Positions 45,668 to 54,395 of a DNA stretch of 64,000 nucleotides are shown here, one piece after another; the stretch's first letter is position 1; every line of letters starts with the position of its first letter. The position numbers and the translations under genes were made by a program. The stretch comes from Aldehydirespirator sp965221185. Its GTDB lineage: Bacteria > Actinomycetota > Acidimicrobiia > Acidimicrobiales > Aldehydirespiratoraceae. Below the pieces are notes generated by a model. That model had not been told where the DNA came from. It searched no databases and saw only the letters and a program-made list of their open reading frames with translations. Location: assembly GCA_965221185.1 (NCBI GenBank), contig OZ244866.1:186001-250000 (forward strand). Reading direction: 5' to 3'.

Positions 45668-47071
45668 ATGGCCCGCAAGACGCACGTTGTTTCTGCCCGG
45701 ATTGCTGCTGCAGCAGCGGCTGTGGCCCTGGTCGCGACGGTTGTCGGCTGCTCGCAGTCGCCTGTCGGCGGCGACGCACCCGTCACCGGTTCTCAGCCGA
45801 CGCCCGATGCGCCTGAGGCTGGCAGCCAGGAGGGCACAGCTCCCGACTACGGCACCGGCACCGCATCCGGGCCAGTCAGTGATGACGTTGCAGTGCCCGA
45901 GCCCACCGCAGCGCCCGAGCCCACCGCAGCGCCCGAGCCCACTGCGGGGCCAGCCGCCGCGGCGGCTCCGGAGAGTGACTCGTCGTCAGCGGACGTGGCC
46001 GGGTCGATCCAGTCAACGCCGCGGGAGAACGTGCTCAGCGCGCTGCGCGACCGCTTCCATCCCGATCACCCCAAGCCGTTGGTCGACGTCTCGGTGATCC
46101 GGGCCGTGGTGCCGGCCGACCGCATCCCCGCCCTGGAGGATCCCGGTTTCGAGCCGGCCGCAGAGGTGGGCTGGCTGGCTGCGGTAGAACCGGTGCTGGC
46201 GTTGGAGATCAACGGCGACGCCCGGGCCTACCCCCTGCGGATCATGACCTGGCACGAGCTGGTCAACGGAACTGTCGGAGGGGTGCCGGTCACCGTGTCG
46301 TACTGCCCGCTGTGCAACTCCGCGGTGGCCTACGACCGCCGGGTGGGGGAGCGCATCCTCGACTTCGGCACCTCGGGCGCGCTGTTGAACTCGTCGCTGG
46401 TCATGTACGACCGCCAGACCGAGAGCCTGTGGTCGCACTACACGGGCCAGGCCGTAGTTGGCCACCTAACCGGCGTGCAGCTCGACTTGATACCCGTGCA
46501 GACCGTGTCGTTCGAGAAGTTCCTTTCATCGCACCCCGATGGTCAGGTGCTCGGCCTCGACACCGGCCATTTCCGCCAATACGGGCAGAACCCCTACGAG
46601 TTCTACGACTCCAACAACCAGCCCTTCCTCTTCGGTGGCCCCTTCGACGATCGGCTCGATCCGATCACCCGGGTGCTCGCGCTGCGAGCCGGCGGCGAGG
46701 GGGCGGTCATCCCTTACGACGTGCTGGCTGAGCGCCGGGTGGTGACATTCACCTTCGCCGGCCGCGAGCTGGTGGCCCTGTTCGAGCCGGGCACCGCCAG
46801 CGCCCTCGATAGGCCCCTCATCGCCGAGGGCCGGGACGCGGGCGCCACCGGCGTTTTTGCCGGGTCACTCGACGGGCAGCCGCTTGAGCTGTCCGCGAAC
46901 CCGGGCGACGGTTTCGTGGACGCAGGCACCGGCGTTGTGTACGACATCCTGGGCCGGCCATCGGGCGAGAGCGGAGCCGCCGCCACGGAGTTGGAGCCGG
47001 TCGAGCATCTCGACACCTTCTGGTTCGCGGCAGCTGCGTTCTACCCCGACGCTGAGATCATCGGGCAATAG
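45668..47071 (+). CDS. DUF3179 domain lipoprotein
   Basis: 467 residues. The signal ends in VATVVGC, a lipobox with Cys at about residue 28. The next 90 residues are a Pro/Ala/Glu-rich linker with three tandem PEPTAA units. The DUF3179 domain spans about 125-465: RAYPLRIMTWHELVNGTVGG, YCPLCNSAVAYDR and LGLDTGH are its hallmarks. DUF3179 proteins are exported and of unknown function; the CPLC pair could bind metal or be redox-active. Confidence 0.85.
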   Translation: MARKTHVVSARIAAAAAAVALVATVVGCSQSPVGGDAPVTGSQPTPDAPEAGSQEGTAPDYGTGTASGPVSDDVAVPEPTAAPEPTAAPEPTAGPAAAAAPESDSSSADVAGSIQSTPRENVLSALRDRFHPDHPKPLVDVSVIRAVVPADRIPALEDPGFEPAAEVGWLAAVEPVLALEINGDARAYPLRIMTWHELVNGTVGGVPVTVSYCPLCNSAVAYDRRVGERILDFGTSGALLNSSLVMYDRQTESLWSHYTGQAVVGHLTGVQLDLIPVQTVSFEKFLSSHPDGQVLGLDTGHFRQYGQNPYEFYDSNNQPFLFGGPFDDRLDPITRVLALRAGGEGAVIPYDVLAERRVVTFTFAGRELVALFEPGTASALDRPLIAEGRDAGATGVFAGSLDGQPLELSANPGDGFVDAGTGVVYDILGRPSGESGAAATELEPVEHLDTFWFAAAAFYPDAEIIGQ

Positions 47072-47220
47072 AGGCCGCAAGGGCAGGCCACCGTTCTCGC
47101 GGTGAAGCTGCGTGTCGGTTGCTGCAAAACGCTTTCCCGTCGGCTTGAATGGTGGTCTGCAGGCCACCCGTGGCACCTGCCGCGATAGAGCCTGCCAAGC
47201 GGAGAGAAGACGGTACAGAC

Positions 47221-47799
47221 ATGGCCAACACGCTGGAAGCCACGTTCGTCGCGGGTTGGACGATGGCCGACGGCACCGTCCACCAGTACAAGCGCATCGA
47301 GAGGCTCTACCGGGACCACACGGGCGAGCAACTCGTGCCGCACTTGATGACAACCTTCCGTCTGCTTGAGGGCCCCACGCTGGGCTACCCGATCGACCGG
47401 GCTCGCCACAGCCGTCAGTCGGCCACCCGTGCGCTGCGCAACGGCGAGTCCGACGAGTTCGTGGTGGCGGCGCTGCTGCACGACATCGGCGACGTGCTGG
47501 CCCCCGACAACCACAGCGCGGTGGCCGCCGCGGTCGTCGCCCCCTACGTGAGTGAGGAGACGGCGTGGGTTGTGCGACACCACGGGCTGTTCCAGGGCTA
47601 CTACTACTTCCACCACTTCGGTGGCGACCGCGACGCCCGTGAGCGCTACGCGGCATCGCCCCACTACGACCGCTGTGTCGACTTCTGCGCCTCCTACGAC
47701 CAGAGCTGCTTCGACCCGGAATATGACGACCTGCCGATGGAGGACTTCGTCCCGCTGCTGGAGGAGGTCTTCTCCCGGCCTCCCCAGTACGTCGCCTGA
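47221..47799 (+). CDS. HD-domain protein, PhnZ-like oxygenase/phosphohydrolase group
   Basis: 192 residues. Metal ligands can be placed: RHSRQSATRAL, then ALLHDIGDVLAP (HD), NHSAVAAAVV and RHHGLFQGYYYFHHFGG. The wide spacing and extra His/Tyr cluster resemble the small HD-domain oxygenases (PhnZ and relatives of myo-inositol oxygenase) with a di-iron site rather than nucleotide phosphohydrolases. An inositol synthase gene lies elsewhere in the window but not next to this gene. The reaction remains open. Confidence 0.7.
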   Translation: MANTLEATFVAGWTMADGTVHQYKRIERLYRDHTGEQLVPHLMTTFRLLEGPTLGYPIDRARHSRQSATRALRNGESDEFVVAALLHDIGDVLAPDNHSAVAAAVVAPYVSEETAWVVRHHGLFQGYYYFHHFGGDRDARERYAASPHYDRCVDFCASYDQSCFDPEYDDLPMEDFVPLLEEVFSRPPQYVA

Positions 47800-47894
47800 G
47801 TCAGGCCCGGCTGCGGCTGCTGCGGCCTATCCGCGCGGCCTCTGGGTCAGGCTGCGCCGAAGGTGCTGACCGCCTCTCGGCGAGGGGTTGTGAT

Positions 47895-47943
47895 TCCCGC
47901 TCTTGTTCGCTGCGCTCACGGGCCGCTCGGGCCACGGCCTCGC
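47895..47943 (-). repeat. 49-bp dispersed repeat core, copy 2
   Basis: Reverse complement of 3854-3902 with no mismatch. It is inside the first 152-bp tandem unit. Confidence 0.85.
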
Positions 47944-47982
47944 TCACCGCCCCGCTGTTCTTGTACGTGAGCCGCGGCCCAT

Positions 47983-47994
47983 CCGCTCGGCCTC
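47983..47994 (-). repeat. GAGGCCGAGCGG gene-boundary 12-mer, in tandem copy
   Basis: Exact minus-strand copy spanning the junction of the two 152-bp units. A decayed relative (one mismatch) is at 47831-47842. Confidence 0.7.
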
Positions 47995-48046
47995 TGGGTC
48001 AGGCTGCGCCGAAGGTGCTGACCGCCTCTCGGCGAGGGGTTGTGAT

Positions 48047-48095
48047 TCCCGCTCTTGTTCGCTGCGCTCACGGGCCGCTCGGGCCACGGCCTCGC
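48047..48095 (-). repeat. 49-bp dispersed repeat core, copy 3
   Basis: Second tandem copy, 152 bp from copy 2 and identical to it. Confidence 0.85.
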
Positions 48096-48134
48096 TCACC
48101 GCCCCGCTGTTCTTGTACGTGAGCCGCGGCCCAT

Positions 48135-48146
48135 CCGCTCGGCCTC
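48135..48146 (-). repeat. GAGGCCGAGCGG gene-boundary 12-mer
   Basis: On the SixA-like gene strand this lies four bases after its TGA and is followed by ATGGG. Confidence 0.75.
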
Positions 48147-48150
48147 TGGG

Positions 48151-48627
48151 TCAGGCTGCGCCGAAGGTGCGCGGATGGCGGTAGGAGGCGCCGACCACCC
48201 GGCCGTCGCTCACCTCAAGCTCCCAGATCGAGCCCTTCTTGCACCGGCCCAGTTCGGGTATGTCCAACCCGTTCTGGGCCAGCACCCACAGCAGCCCGGG
48301 AATGACGTCGCCGTGGCTGCACAGCACGGAGTCGTTCTCGGCCGCGGTCAACGACGCCAGCAGCTCGAAGGCGTCCGCGACATAGGAGCCCTCGGCCAGC
48401 TCGTCGGCAGTCTCAACCGGCAGCCCCAAGGCTCGCCCCAGCGGCACCACGGTGTCCACGCAGCGCACCGCCGCGCTTGACAGGATCCGCTGCACAGGTC
48501 GCCCCGCCAGCGCTGCGCCGATGGCCTCGGCCTGCATCCGTCCGAAGTCGTCGAGCGGCCGCTGGAAGTCGTTGCCCGACCAAGCCATCCGGTCGCCCGC
48601 ATCAGCATGGCGCACCAGATGCAGCAT
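48151..48627 (-). CDS. SixA-like histidine phosphatase
   Basis: 158 residues. It starts MLHLVRHADAGDR, with the phosphoacceptor His at residue 7, then SSAAVRCVDTVVPL and the late His in LCSHGDVIPGLL. The short length and RHADAG motif fit the SixA/phosphohistidine phosphatase group. The last six codons and stop are duplicated downstream in the 152-bp tandem repeat. It is divergent from the Mrp gene. Confidence 0.85.
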   Translation of the reverse strand: MLHLVRHADAGDRMAWSGNDFQRPLDDFGRMQAEAIGAALAGRPVQRILSSAAVRCVDTVVPLGRALGLPVETADELAEGSYVADAFELLASLTAAENDSVLCSHGDVIPGLLWVLAQNGLDIPELGRCKKGSIWELEVSDGRVVGASYRHPRTFGAA

Positions 48628-48723
48628 GGATCCGCTTCTAGGGTCCGGCCACGGCGCGCCCTGTCGCGCATGGGGACCCCGTCGCGCTGAGGGGCGCTCT
48701 TGACACGCCGTTAGCCTACGGCC

Positions 48724-49863
48724 GTGGTCGTCATGGAAGCGGAGGTGATCGAGGCCCTCCGACCGGTGGAGGACCCTGAGCTGCACCGCAGCATTATCGA
48801 CCTCGGGATGTACCGGGGCTTCACCATCGACGGCGGCCACGCCGATGTTCGCATCGCGCTCACCGTGGCGGGCTGCCCGCTGCGCAGTGAGATCCAGCGC
48901 CGGGTGACCGACGCGCTGATCGCCCTCGACGGCGTGGCCGCGGTCACCCTGGACTTCACGGTGATGAGCGACGCCGAGCGGGCCGAACTGCGCTCCAAGC
49001 TGCACGGCAACCCGGCCGCCACCGCCGGATCGGCGCCCGCCCACGGCCATGCCGAAGGGCGTGCCATCCCCTTCGCCGAGCCGGGCAACGCCACCCGCAC
49101 GCTGCTGGTCGCCTCGGGCAAGGGCGGGGTGGGGAAGTCCTCGGTCACCGCCAACCTGGCTATCGCTCTGGCTGCCCAGGGCCATTCCACCGCAGTGGTG
49201 GACGCCGACGTGTGGGGCTTCTCCATACCGCGGATGCTGGGAGTGGACCGGGCCCCCGTGGTGATCGACGACATGATCTTGCCGCCGGAGGTGCACGGCG
49301 TGCGCTGCATCTCGATGGGTTTCTTCGCCCAGGAGGACCAGCCGGTGATCTGGCGGGGTCCGATGCTGCACAAGGCCCTCGAGCAGTTCCTCACCGACGT
49401 GTTCTGGGACGATCCCGACTTCCTGCTGGTGGACCTGCCGCCGGGCACTGGAGACATCTCCCTGTCGCTGGCCCAGTTCCTGCCCCGGGCCGAGGCCTAC
49501 GTGGTGACCACCCCCAACCCCGCGGCCCAGAGGGTGGCCCAGCGGTCGGCCTTCATGTTCCAGAAGGTGAACATCGCGGTGCGGGGCGTGATCGAGAACA
49601 TGTCCTGGTTCATTGGCGACGACGGAAAGCGCTACCGGCTATTCGGCTCGGGAGGCGGGGCGGAGCTTGCCCGGACGCTCGACGTTGAGCTCATCGGCCA
49701 GGTTCCCATGACGATTCCTTTGCGCGAGGGCAGCGACCACGGCAGGCCGATAATGGCAGTGGACCCCGGCTCCGACGTGTCGAAGGTGTTCGCGGCGATG
49801 GCGTCGTGGATCGAGGCCCACGGCCCTACCAAGAGAACCCATCCCGAGCTGAAGATCGTCTGA
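48724..49863 (+). CDS. mrp: Mrp/NBP35 family iron-sulfur carrier ATPase
   Basis: 379 residues from GTG (ATG at 48733 is possible). Residues 1-85 are a MIP18/DUF59 domain (VIEALRPVEDPELHRSIIDLGM). A His-rich linker follows, then the deviant Walker A LVASGKGGVGKSSVTANLA, VVDADVWGFSIPRMLG and LVDLPPGTGDISLSLAQ. Mrp proteins carry [4Fe-4S] clusters to apoproteins. The CxxC pair usual near the C-terminus of Mrp is missing here: the segment reads NMSWFIGDDGKRYRLFGSGG with no Cys, as in several actinobacterial members. Confidence 0.9.
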   Translation: MVVMEAEVIEALRPVEDPELHRSIIDLGMYRGFTIDGGHADVRIALTVAGCPLRSEIQRRVTDALIALDGVAAVTLDFTVMSDAERAELRSKLHGNPAATAGSAPAHGHAEGRAIPFAEPGNATRTLLVASGKGGVGKSSVTANLAIALAAQGHSTAVVDADVWGFSIPRMLGVDRAPVVIDDMILPPEVHGVRCISMGFFAQEDQPVIWRGPMLHKALEQFLTDVFWDDPDFLLVDLPPGTGDISLSLAQFLPRAEAYVVTTPNPAAQRVAQRSAFMFQKVNIAVRGVIENMSWFIGDDGKRYRLFGSGGGAELARTLDVELIGQVPMTIPLREGSDHGRPIMAVDPGSDVSKVFAAMASWIEAHGPTKRTHPELKIV

Positions 49864-49926
49864 CAGCCAACAAGACCAACAGCCGCCGACCGCACAGCCA
49901 AGGACCAAGCAGCCAAGGAGAAGAGC

Positions 49927-50154
49927 GTGGAGCTTCGCATCGGAATCGCCGACAACCCCCAGCCCATCACGGTGACCCTGCCCGACGACGCCGACCGCGA
50001 GAACATCAAGGAGTCGGTTGAGGCCGCTCTGAGTGGCGCTGCTCCGGTTCTCTGGCTCACCGACGACAAGGGCCGGGAGATAGCGGTGGCGGCGTCGCGC
50101 CTCACCCATGTGGAGATGGGTCCGCCCGGCTCCCACCCCATCGGCTTCGGCTGA
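49927..50154 (+). CDS. DUF3107 protein
   Basis: 75 residues from GTG after AAGGAGAAG. ELRIGIADNPQPITVTLPDD and LTDDKGREIAVAASRLTHVEMG match DUF3107, a small actinobacterial family of unknown function. It lies downstream of mrp and 28 bp upstream of the sensor kinase. The post-stop 12-mer follows its TGA directly. Confidence 0.85.
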   Translation: MELRIGIADNPQPITVTLPDDADRENIKESVEAALSGAAPVLWLTDDKGREIAVAASRLTHVEMGPPGSHPIGFG

Positions 50155-50166
50155 GAGGCCGAGCGG
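50155..50166 (+). repeat. GAGGCCGAGCGG gene-boundary 12-mer
   Basis: Exact match with no spacer after the DUF3107 TGA, followed by ATAGG. It fills almost half of the gap before the sensor kinase start. Confidence 0.75.
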
Positions 50167-50182
50167 ATAGGTAGCCGCGGCA

Positions 50183-51859
50183 GTGGTCGGTCTCGCGGAG
50201 CTGGCCCGGGCCGGCACCGCGCTCGACGAGCGCTCCATCGACCATCTGCACCGGCTCGTCGCCTCGTGGGCGCCGCTTGCCGATTTCTCGTTCGGTGACC
50301 TGCTGCTGTACGCGCCCTGCACCGACGGGTTCTATCCGGCTGCCGTCGCGGCCGCCCCGGATCAGGCATCAAGCGAGGGTCCGAGCCCCGGCGAGGGCAC
50401 CGTCGACGATTCCGCCGGCGGTGAGAATCCGGCGGTGTGGCCGGAGCCCGCGACCGGTGATGTCGAGGGCGAGGGCTTCGTCGTGCTGGCCCACGCGCGG
50501 GCCTCTACGGGACCCACTGTCCATGGCGGCGATCCGGTCGGCGCCGTGGTGCAGGGGACGGCCTGCGGGTGGCTGCGCACCGCCATGGCGACGGGCGAGG
50601 CGGGCGAGGGCGAGATTGCCGAGGTCTCCGACCGCTCCGTGGTCGGAGACGACACCGTGGTGGAGGAGGAGGGCAGCCTGCCGCTGCGCGACCGTCGGCG
50701 GGTGGTGGATTACGTGCCGGTGCGCTGCGGAGACTTGCCGGTCGCGATTCTGTCCCGCGAGGCGGCTCCTGCTCCGATCCGCCACGAGAACCCGCTGGAG
50801 ACCGTCTACCGCGGTCTGTATGAGCGCTTCGCGAAGATGATCGCGGACGGCGCCTTCCCCTACGACCGGGTCGAGCGGGTGGGCGAGTTCCGCGAACCAC
50901 GCGTCGGTGACGGCGTGGTGGTGCTCGACCGCGAGGGCCGCATCACCTACGCCTCGCCGAACGCCCGCAGCGCTCTGCATCGGCTGGGAGTGATGCGCCC
51001 AGTACCGGGCTGCCGCCTGGGGGATCTCGGACTTGACGACACCGTCATCAGGCGCTCGTTCTGGCGGCGGCGCTCCACGGTGGCCGAGTTCACGGCCGGA
51101 TCGGGGATCGTGGTGGTGCTGCGGGCCTACCCGCTGGTGGCCGAGGACCGGATGACCGGAGCAGTAGCACTGCTGCGCGACGTGTCGGAGCTGCGCCACC
51201 ACGATCGCCTGCTGCTGTCGAAGGACGCCACCATCCGCGAGATCCACCACCGGGTCAAGAACAACCTGCAGACGGTCAGCTCGCTGCTGCAGCTCCAGGT
51301 CCGCCGCCTCGACAGCGCAGAGGCCAAGGCCGCAGTGGAGAGTTCGGTGCGGCGCGTCTCGTCGATCGCCATGGTGCACGAGCACCTGGCACTCGACACC
51401 ACCTCCGACCTGGACTTCGACGACATCGTGGGTCCGCTGGTTCACCTGGTGGAGGAGGGGCTGGCCCCGGTGGAGCGTCCGCTCAAGATCCGGGTGGAGG
51501 GGACGGTCGGCGAGATCGACGGGGAGACGGCGATGCCGCTGGCGGTGGTGCTGGTGGAGTTGGTACAGAACGCCTTCCAGCACGCCGGGTCGCCAGTCGG
51601 CTCGGGCAGACTGGTCGAGGTGCGCTTTGCCCGCACCCCCACGACGCTGATCATGCGCGTGACCGACGACGGCCCCGGCGTCCCTGACGGCTTCTCGATG
51701 GACCGCGACGCCGGGCTCGGCCTTACTATCGTGCGCACGTTCGTGGTGCACGACCTCGGCGGGTCGATCACCATAAAGGCCGCGTCGCCCGCGCCGCCTC
51801 GCGGCACCGTGATCGAGGTCTCCGTCCCCCGCCGCCCCGCCACGACGCCTGTCGGCTAG
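50183..51859 (+). CDS. PdtaS-type sensor histidine kinase (GAF-PAS-HisKA_2)
   Basis: 558 residues from GTG, no TM segments. A GAF-like domain (about 15-195) contains an acidic low-complexity insertion at 60-100. A PAS domain (about 240-335; GVVVLDREGRITYASPNA) follows. The HisKA_2 box IREIHHRVKNNLQTVSSLLQLQ has phosphoacceptor His355. The ATPase shows LVELVQNAFQHA (N box) and DDGPGVPDGF (G1). This layout is that of mycobacterial PdtaS, which signals to the antiterminator PdtaR. No response regulator is adjacent. Confidence 0.88.
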   Translation: MVGLAELARAGTALDERSIDHLHRLVASWAPLADFSFGDLLLYAPCTDGFYPAAVAAAPDQASSEGPSPGEGTVDDSAGGENPAVWPEPATGDVEGEGFVVLAHARASTGPTVHGGDPVGAVVQGTACGWLRTAMATGEAGEGEIAEVSDRSVVGDDTVVEEEGSLPLRDRRRVVDYVPVRCGDLPVAILSREAAPAPIRHENPLETVYRGLYERFAKMIADGAFPYDRVERVGEFREPRVGDGVVVLDREGRITYASPNARSALHRLGVMRPVPGCRLGDLGLDDTVIRRSFWRRRSTVAEFTAGSGIVVVLRAYPLVAEDRMTGAVALLRDVSELRHHDRLLLSKDATIREIHHRVKNNLQTVSSLLQLQVRRLDSAEAKAAVESSVRRVSSIAMVHEHLALDTTSDLDFDDIVGPLVHLVEEGLAPVERPLKIRVEGTVGEIDGETAMPLAVVLVELVQNAFQHAGSPVGSGRLVEVRFARTPTTLIMRVTDDGPGVPDGFSMDRDAGLGLTIVRTFVVHDLGGSITIKAASPAPPRGTVIEVSVPRRPATTPVG

Positions 51860-51936
51860 CGGTTAGCCATACGCCGACTTTGTAGAGCTGGGCTGCGAAA
51901 CTGATCTTGCTCGAACGGCGCTAGGTGTCCAGGGTG

Positions 51937-53574
51937 CTAGGCGCTGCGCACCCCGGCGTCCTGGCCGATGCCGAGTTCTTCGATTGACTGGTCGCGCATC
52001 TTGAACTTCTGGATCTTGCCGGTGATCGTCATCGGGAAGGAGTCTGTGAACTTGATGTAGCGGGGCACCTTGTAGTGGGCGATGCTGCCGCGACAGAACT
52101 CCCTGATGTCCTCGTCGGTGGTGTCGGCGCAGTCCCTTAGCTGTACCCAGGCCATGACCTGTTCGCCGTAGCGCACGTCGGGCACGCCGATCACCTGCAC
52201 CTCGACGATGTCGGGGTGGGTGTACAGGAACTCCTCGATCTCGCGGGGGTACACGTTCTCGCCGCCGCGGATGATCATGTCCTTGATGCGTCCGACGATG
52301 TTCACATATCCCTCGTCGTCCATCACCGCGAGGTCCCCGGTGTGCATCCAGCCGTCGGTGTCGATGGCCTCTGCGGTGAGGTCGGGGTCGTTCCAGTAGC
52401 CCAGCATCACTGAGTAGCCCCTAGTCAGGAATTCGCCGCCGGTGCCGCGGGGCACGGTCTCGCCGGTGTCGGGGTCGGCGATGCGGATCTCCACATGGGG
52501 ATGCACCCGCCCCACCGTCGTGACCTGCTTCTCAAGCGGGTCATCAGCGGAGGTCTGGGTCGACACCGGGGAGGTCTCGGTCATGCCGTAGGCGATGGTG
52601 ACCTCGCTCATGTTCATGTGCTCGACCACCTGGCGCATCACCTCGATGGGGCACGGCGAGCCGGCCATGATCCCGGTCCGCAGCGACGACAGGTCATAGT
52701 CGCCCAGGTCGGGCTCGCCCAGCTCGGCGATGAACATCGTCGGCACCCCATAGAGGCTGGTGCAGCGCTCCGCGGCGACGGCGCGCAGCGTGGCGGCGGG
52801 GTCGAATCCCGCCGCGGGGATCACCATGGCGGAGCCGTGGGTGGTGCAGGCCAGGTTGCCCAGCACCATCCCGAAGCAGTGATAGAAGGGAACAGGGATG
52901 CACACCCGGTCCAGCTCGGTGTACTTGCAGGCCTCCCCGATGAACAATCCGTTGTTCAAGATGTTGCGATGGCTCAGCGTGGCGCCCTTGGGAAAGCCCG
53001 TGGTGCCGCTGGTGTACTGGATGTTGATCGCATCGTCGGGCCGCAGCTGCGCGGTGCGCTCCTCCAGCTGCTCCGCAGACACCGCGCCGCTCGCGGCCAG
53101 TAGCTCGCCCCAGTCGCCGGTGTGGATATAGATGACCCGCTGCGCGGGCACCCGGTCCCACACCTCGTCGATCATCGAGCGGTAGTCGCTGGTGGCGAAG
53201 GACTCCACCGCCACCAGCACCGATAGCCCCGACTGGTTGAGTACATACTCGAGCTCCGAGGATCGGTACGCCGGGTTGATCGTCACCAAGATCGCGCCCA
53301 TGCGAGCCGTGGCGTATTGAACGAGCGCCCATTCCGCATAGTTCGGACTCCAAATCCCGACCCGGTCGCCTTGAACGACCCCGATCGCCATCAAACCGCG
53401 GGCCACCCGGTCAACCTCCACCGCGAACTCGGCGTACGTGTAGCGCAGACCCTGCTCGACAGACACCAGCGCATCACGCCCGCCATGCGCAGCGACGGTG
53501 CGGGCCAGGTTCTGCGGGATGGTCTCCCCCAGCAGGGGCACGCTTGTTGACCCTGAAGCAGCTGACAGCTTCAT
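51937..53574 (-). CDS. fadD: fatty-acyl-CoA synthetase (AMP-binding family)
   Basis: 545 residues. Activates a fatty or aromatic acid to acyl-CoA through an acyl-adenylate. The P-loop is YTSGTTGFPKGATLSH, followed by AYGMTETSPVSTQT, the DGWMHTGDLAVMDDEGYVNIVGR region and the catalytic Lys in ITGKIQKFKMR. The closest pattern is medium-chain FadD35-like or AcsM-like synthetases. Neighbouring ETF and lipid genes fit fatty acid oxidation. Confidence 0.92.
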   Translation of the reverse strand: MKLSAASGSTSVPLLGETIPQNLARTVAAHGGRDALVSVEQGLRYTYAEFAVEVDRVARGLMAIGVVQGDRVGIWSPNYAEWALVQYATARMGAILVTINPAYRSSELEYVLNQSGLSVLVAVESFATSDYRSMIDEVWDRVPAQRVIYIHTGDWGELLAASGAVSAEQLEERTAQLRPDDAINIQYTSGTTGFPKGATLSHRNILNNGLFIGEACKYTELDRVCIPVPFYHCFGMVLGNLACTTHGSAMVIPAAGFDPAATLRAVAAERCTSLYGVPTMFIAELGEPDLGDYDLSSLRTGIMAGSPCPIEVMRQVVEHMNMSEVTIAYGMTETSPVSTQTSADDPLEKQVTTVGRVHPHVEIRIADPDTGETVPRGTGGEFLTRGYSVMLGYWNDPDLTAEAIDTDGWMHTGDLAVMDDEGYVNIVGRIKDMIIRGGENVYPREIEEFLYTHPDIVEVQVIGVPDVRYGEQVMAWVQLRDCADTTDEDIREFCRGSIAHYKVPRYIKFTDSFPMTITGKIQKFKMRDQSIEELGIGQDAGVRSA

Positions 53575-53663
53575 CGGTCCCGTCCTCGGTCGGTAGCGGC
53601 CGTCGTCACATGAAGGATCGTAGGTGCAGCCTCGGCCCGGCGTTCGAGTCGCGTCGGCGGTTG

Positions 53664-54368
53664 ATGTCTGCGAGACTGGCCGTCGTGGCAGCGGTGATCG
53701 CGCATCGGGGGGCGAGCCAGGCCGCGCCCGAGAACACAGTGGAAGCGTTCCGGCTGGCCCGCCAACTCGGCGCCGACTGGGTGGAACTCGACGTTCGCCG
53801 CACCACCGACGGCGTGGCCGTGGTCCACCACGACGCCCACCTAGCCGACGGCCGGCGCATCGGCAGGATGCAATCCGACGAACTGCCTGGCTACGTGCCC
53901 AGCCTGGCCGAGGCTCTGGAGGCCTGCGAGGGCATGGGCGTCCACATCGAGATCAAGAACCTGCCCGACGATCCCGACTACGACAGCGAGAACCTCGTCG
54001 CCGACGCAGTTGCCGGTCTCATCGCCGCCTACCTGGGCCCCGGGCGGGCAGTGGTGTCGTCTTTCAACGTGGACGCGGCGAACGCGGTGCGCGCCGTCGA
54101 TCCGACCATCCCCACCGCTCTGGTCTGCGGGATCGTGCAGCCCGCCCAGGCGGTGGCCCGGGCCAGCGCGCACAAAATGGCAGGGGTGCACCCGTTCGAC
54201 GCCATGTGCGACGCGGGCTTCGTGCGCCGGGCCCACGACGCCGGGCTGGCCGTCAACGTGTGGACCATCAACGATCCCGAGCGCATGTCGGAGCTGCTCG
54301 CCATGGGCGTGGACGGGCTCATCACCGACGTCCCCGACGTAGCCCGAGCCGTCATCGACGCCGCCTGA
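53664..54368 (+). CDS. glycerophosphodiester phosphodiesterase
   Basis: 234 residues from ATG 53664; ATG at 53610 would add 18 residues that look non-conserved. Motifs are IAHRGASQAAPENT, WVELDVRRTTDGVAVVHHD (metal and catalytic residues) and HIEIKN. The C-terminus NVWTINDPERMSELLAMGVDGLITDVP is typical. It hydrolyses glycerophosphodiesters to glycerol-3-phosphate and an alcohol. There is no signal peptide, so it is likely cytoplasmic. It converges with the lipid kinase gene. Confidence 0.9.
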   Translation: MSARLAVVAAVIAHRGASQAAPENTVEAFRLARQLGADWVELDVRRTTDGVAVVHHDAHLADGRRIGRMQSDELPGYVPSLAEALEACEGMGVHIEIKNLPDDPDYDSENLVADAVAGLIAAYLGPGRAVVSSFNVDAANAVRAVDPTIPTALVCGIVQPAQAVARASAHKMAGVHPFDAMCDAGFVRRAHDAGLAVNVWTINDPERMSELLAMGVDGLITDVPDVARAVIDAA

Positions 54369-54383
54369 TCCCACCCGACGGGC

Positions 54384-54395
54384 CCGCTCGGCCTC
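54384..54395 (-). repeat. GAGGCCGAGCGG gene-boundary 12-mer
   Basis: On the minus strand it follows the TGA of the lipid kinase gene with no spacer. It lies in the 27-bp gap between two convergent genes. Confidence 0.75.

Larger units (their letters stand above)
47836..48170. repeat. 152-bp tandem duplication, two full copies plus a partial third
   Basis: 47836-47987 and 47988-48139 are identical over 152 bp, and 48140-48170 repeats the first 31 bp. Each full unit carries one 49-bp core and one 12-mer, both on the minus strand, and begins with the last codons and stop of the SixA-like gene (TCAGGCTGCGCCGAAGGTGC). The partial third copy is therefore the real 3' end of that gene, and the two full copies are duplicates of it plus its downstream sequence. 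The 351-bp gap 47800-48150 holds no other gene. Confidence 0.9.

Noticed and set aside
47903..48480. Repeated small protein beginning MFAALTGRSGHG in several places
   Set aside because: The shared start is just a translation of the 49-bp dispersed repeat in one frame and diverges immediately outside it; it has no gene-like context.
48700..48720. TTGACA as a -35 box before the Mrp gene
   Set aside because: No acceptable -10 box is found at the right spacing, and one hexamer is weak evidence in this composition.
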